DNA from: Chitinophagaceae bacterium
GTDB lineage: Bacteria; Bacteroidota; Bacteroidia; Chitinophagales; Chitinophagaceae
NCBI GenBank assembly: GCA_023251285.1
Contig: JAHEZB010000147.1
Location: 1 to 6,218 of the forward strand
Direction: 5' to 3'
Length of the DNA: 6,218 bases
Shown piece after piece: positions 6,109 through 6,218 of this stretch. The notes under the pieces were generated by a model. That model did not search any database. It saw nothing but the letters and a program-made list of their open reading frames with translations, and had not been told where the DNA came from. The position numbers and the translations under genes are program-made. Positions within the stretch are counted from its first letter, which is position 1; every line of letters starts with the position of its first letter.

Positions 6109-6218
6109 ATAGGGTAAAATAGAAATGCACTTATTTGTTTGTTTGCTGTGTGCCATGCAAGTTCTTTCAAAGATGGAGAAGAGAAGCGCAAGCATCTTGG
6201 CTCTCCGGTAACGCTGTA
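6109..6218. other. Terminal 110 bases without a supported gene
   Basis: After the gldJ terminator I see no start codon that opens a lasting frame on the plus strand: the ATG at 6125 reaches a stop at 6209-6211. One minus-strand frame is open throughout, but it continues antisense through the terminator and into gldJ, so it is probably not coding. The base composition becomes less AT-rich from about 6152, which may mark the edge of another element or gene outside the window. The stretch includes the second copy of a 19-base near-repeat (6133-6151). Confidence 0.5.
6133..6151 (+). repeat. Short dispersed near-repeat, copy 2
   Basis: ATTTGTTTGTTTGCTGTGT matches 2822-2840 at 18 of 19 bases in the same orientation. 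It lies 24 bases beyond the T run of the gldJ terminator, so both copies sit close to terminators in intergenic DNA. Confidence 0.45.

Noticed and set aside
5886..6191. A 101-codon minus-strand open frame at the right end
   Set aside because: It runs antisense through the gldJ terminator and the gldJ 3' end, and the translation is Phe-rich and low in complexity. Its upstream part stays open to the window edge, but nothing recognisable is encoded.

Overview
The window reads as chromosomal DNA of a member of the Bacteroidota, most likely of the Chitinophagaceae or a close relative. The main reasons are two components of the type IX secretion system (T9SS) and gliding machinery (PorV and GldJ), which are restricted to this phylum; start codons without a Shine-Dalgarno sequence; AT-rich intergenic DNA; and a twin-arginine Gfo/Idh/MocA oxidoreductase next to a secreted, probably HEAT-type protein. 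The family-level placement is inference.

Layout from left to right. Positions 1-350 (minus) hold the N-terminal 116 residues of an exported protein that runs out of the window. It is preceded, 101 bases upstream on the same strand, by a Tat-exported Gfo/Idh/MocA oxidoreductase (452-1720, minus); no terminator is visible between them, so they are probably one transcript for carbohydrate metabolism outside the cytoplasm. A 479-base gene-free stretch follows (1721-2199). It contains a striking near-perfect palindrome built from four copies of an 11-base unit and a second smaller hairpin. Next comes ispF (2200-2700, minus), the MECDP synthase of the MEP isoprenoid pathway, with a plausible promoter of its own. 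A clear rho-independent terminator (2840-2867) separates ispF from porV (2906-4072, minus), the outer-membrane T9SS protein. A 410-base AT-rich divergent region (4073-4482) then leads to gldJ (4483-6048, plus), a lipoprotein with a formylglycine-generating-enzyme fold, closed by a strong terminator (6075-6108). The last 110 bases hold no supportable gene.

How the genes work together. PorV and GldJ belong to the same export and motility apparatus: PorV is the outer-membrane shuttle that receives T9SS cargo, and GldJ is a periplasmic lipoprotein that stabilises the gliding and secretion complex. Here they are divergent, with neither porU nor gldKLMN visible in the window. The housekeeping gene ispF and the oxidoreductase/secreted-protein pair are separate functional units. 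No CRISPR array, transposase, rRNA or tRNA gene was seen. Apart from the palindrome and a short dispersed repeat, this is an ordinary core-genome region; I found no convincing new biological system.
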